DNA of 44,440 nt from Alistipes sp. (GTDB lineage: Bacteria > Bacteroidota > Bacteroidia > Bacteroidales > Rikenellaceae): the NCBI GenBank assembly GCA_017465605.1, contig JAFTVW010000037.1:1-44440 (forward strand), given 5' to 3'. Each line of letters starts with the position of its first letter. Position 1 is the first letter of the stretch. The notes below the pieces were generated by a model. That model was given only the letters and a program-made list of their open reading frames with translations. It was not told the origin of the DNA and made no database searches. The translations under genes and the position numbers were made by a program. Of the stretch, positions 43,746 to 44,440 are shown piece after piece.

Positions 43746-44299
43746 TCGATTACATAGTAGCCGAAGATAAGGATTTGGTTAAGATGGCGTTGGTGGGCGA
43801 CCAAGTAGCTTTTGAATATCTGTTCAACCGCTACTCGGAGGCTATACGCCGACTATTTCTGCAACGATACGCCTCGGTAGAGGACACCGATGATTTGTTG
43901 CAGGAGACTTTTATCAAGGTATATGTAAATCTCCACCGCTACTCACCCGATTACACCTTCGGTCAATGGGTCTATACCATCGCCCGCAACACCCACATCG
44001 ACTTCGAGCGAAAACGTCAAGACGACATCTCGCTGTATGAGAAATTTTCAGCTCCTGCGGCTCTCACACCATCGCCCGAAGATAACCTCATCAGTCTGCA
44101 ACAACGCTCTCAGATTGAACATTATATAGAGTGCCTACCCGAGCAGTATCGCCGACTATTCAAGATGCGATTTTTGGAGGATTACTCCTACGAAGAGATA
44201 GCCGAAAAATTGCATCTGCCAATGGGGACTGTAAAGACCCAAATCCATCGCGCCCGCGAAAGAATGTGTACGCTAATCAAACAAGGAGATATAAAATAA
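43736..44299 (+). CDS. ECF-type RNA polymerase sigma factor
   Basis: Extracytoplasmic-function sigma-70 family factor of 187 aa. Region 2 (about 25-95) contains FEYLFNRYSEAIRRLF, DLLQETFIKVYVNLHRY and FGQWVYTIARNTHIDFERKR. Region 4 (about 125-180) contains IECLPEQYRRLFKMRFLEDYSYEEIAEKLHLPMGTVKTQIHRARERM, the DNA-binding helix-turn-helix. Its ATG lies within the end of the glycosyltransferase gene. No anti-sigma gene is seen before the window ends 141 nt later, and immediately after the stop codon lies the palindromic hairpin element, so the sigma gene is probably last in its operon. Targets are unknown. Confidence 0.92.
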   Translation: MEIVDYIVAEDKDLVKMALVGDQVAFEYLFNRYSEAIRRLFLQRYASVEDTDDLLQETFIKVYVNLHRYSPDYTFGQWVYTIARNTHIDFERKRQDDISLYEKFSAPAALTPSPEDNLISLQQRSQIEHYIECLPEQYRRLFKMRFLEDYSYEEIAEKLHLPMGTVKTQIHRARERMCTLIKQGDIK

Positions 44300-44331
44300 G
44301 TGGTTGTCCAACAAGTTTGTCGGACAACCAC
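44300..44331 (+). repeat. Palindromic hairpin element, second copy
   Basis: GTGGTTGTCC (44300-44309) and GGACAACCAC (44322-44331) pair perfectly around AACAAGTTTGTC, identical over 32 nt to 6847-6878. It begins on the base after the sigma-factor stop codon. No T-tract follows. The structured repeat starts 9 nt downstream, so the two make a composite element here. Confidence 0.8.
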
Positions 44332-44340
44332 ATCTATCTC

Positions 44341-44433
44341 AGAAGTTGTATAACAAGAGCTATTTTTAGGCCCTCGAAGCCCGAAAAACCGCAGCATACT
44401 CTGGGTATGTGAGCATTTTGAGGGCAAGAGAAA
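44341..44433 (+). repeat. Structured interspersed repeat, copy B
   Basis: The counterpart of 20-112. The outer helix is 44370-44379 with 44416-44425, and the inner hairpin is CATAC (44395-44399) and GTATG (44405-44409) with loop TCTGG. Compared with copy A, the inner helix has two fully compensated pairs and the outer helix has G-C in place of G.T at its end. It directly follows the palindromic hairpin. Its right end may extend past the window. Confidence 0.78.
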
Positions 44434-44440
44434 CAACAAA

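Noticed and set aside
1-44440. CRISPR array, prophage or insertion sequence
   Set aside because: No regularly spaced repeats, integrase, transposase or phage structural genes were seen. The repeats at the window ends are single short elements without coding capacity.

Overview
The window looks like a chromosomal segment of a Bacteroidota bacterium, most likely a gut Bacteroidales. The evidence is promoters of the TTTG / TAnnTTTG type, ribosomal protein S16 with a long Ala/Lys/Glu tail, a DUF3078 barrel, a 6-bladed-propeller lipoprotein, many lipoproteins with a Cys at the end of a short hydrophobic leader, a GH29 fucosidase, and menaquinone made through the futalosine route (mqnE). I see no phage, transposase, plasmid or CRISPR genes. 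Species cannot be fixed from the sequence alone.

Layout. 1-343: non-coding, with a structured repeat (20-112) and a candidate promoter. 344-5530 (+): a group-B-like [FeFe] hydrogenase followed by its three H-cluster maturases, hydE, hydG and hydF, a self-contained hydrogen module. 5660-6823 (+): serine hydrolase lipoprotein. 6918-7783 (-): HlyIII-type membrane protein and tRNA-Leu(CAA). 7987-10116 (+): secreted dipeptidyl peptidase IV. 10428-15269 (+): tatA, tatC, a sugar isomerase/epimerase, a Gfo/Idh/MocA oxidoreductase and a DUF1080 (3-keto-glycoside hydrolase family) lipoprotein, ending at a perfect 17-bp terminator palindrome. 15417-18397 (-): AraC regulator, lipid kinase and ApbE flavin transferase. 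18838-23241 (+): rpsO (behind a foldable leader), pnp and an OmpA/TPR-like lipoprotein. 23400-25485 (+): deoC and a 6-bladed-propeller lipoprotein. 25565-29966 (-): metallophosphoesterase, small membrane protein, S41 protease and DUF3078 protein. 30119-32276 (+): nfo, rpsP and rimM. 32394-42339 (-): eight closely packed genes, tgt, LptF/G-type permease, mqnE, PASTA protein, rluD-like, ygiQ, HAD lipoprotein and fucosidase. 42591-44299 (+): glycosyltransferase overlapping an ECF sigma factor, followed by a hairpin and a second copy of the structured repeat.

The main points for a second look are these. (1) An interspersed element at 20-112 and 44341-44433 whose two copies differ almost only in ways that keep a two-helix RNA fold, including two fully compensated base pairs. 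Two copies of a perfect 10-bp-arm hairpin (6847-6878, 44300-44331) share a 13-nt tail with it. (2) A tatAC / sugar-isomerase / oxidoreductase / DUF1080 locus in which both proteins downstream of tatC have Tat-like N-termini with the second arginine replaced. (3) A foldable rpsO leader. The function of the repeat element is unknown, and all function statements come from motif recognition without any database search.
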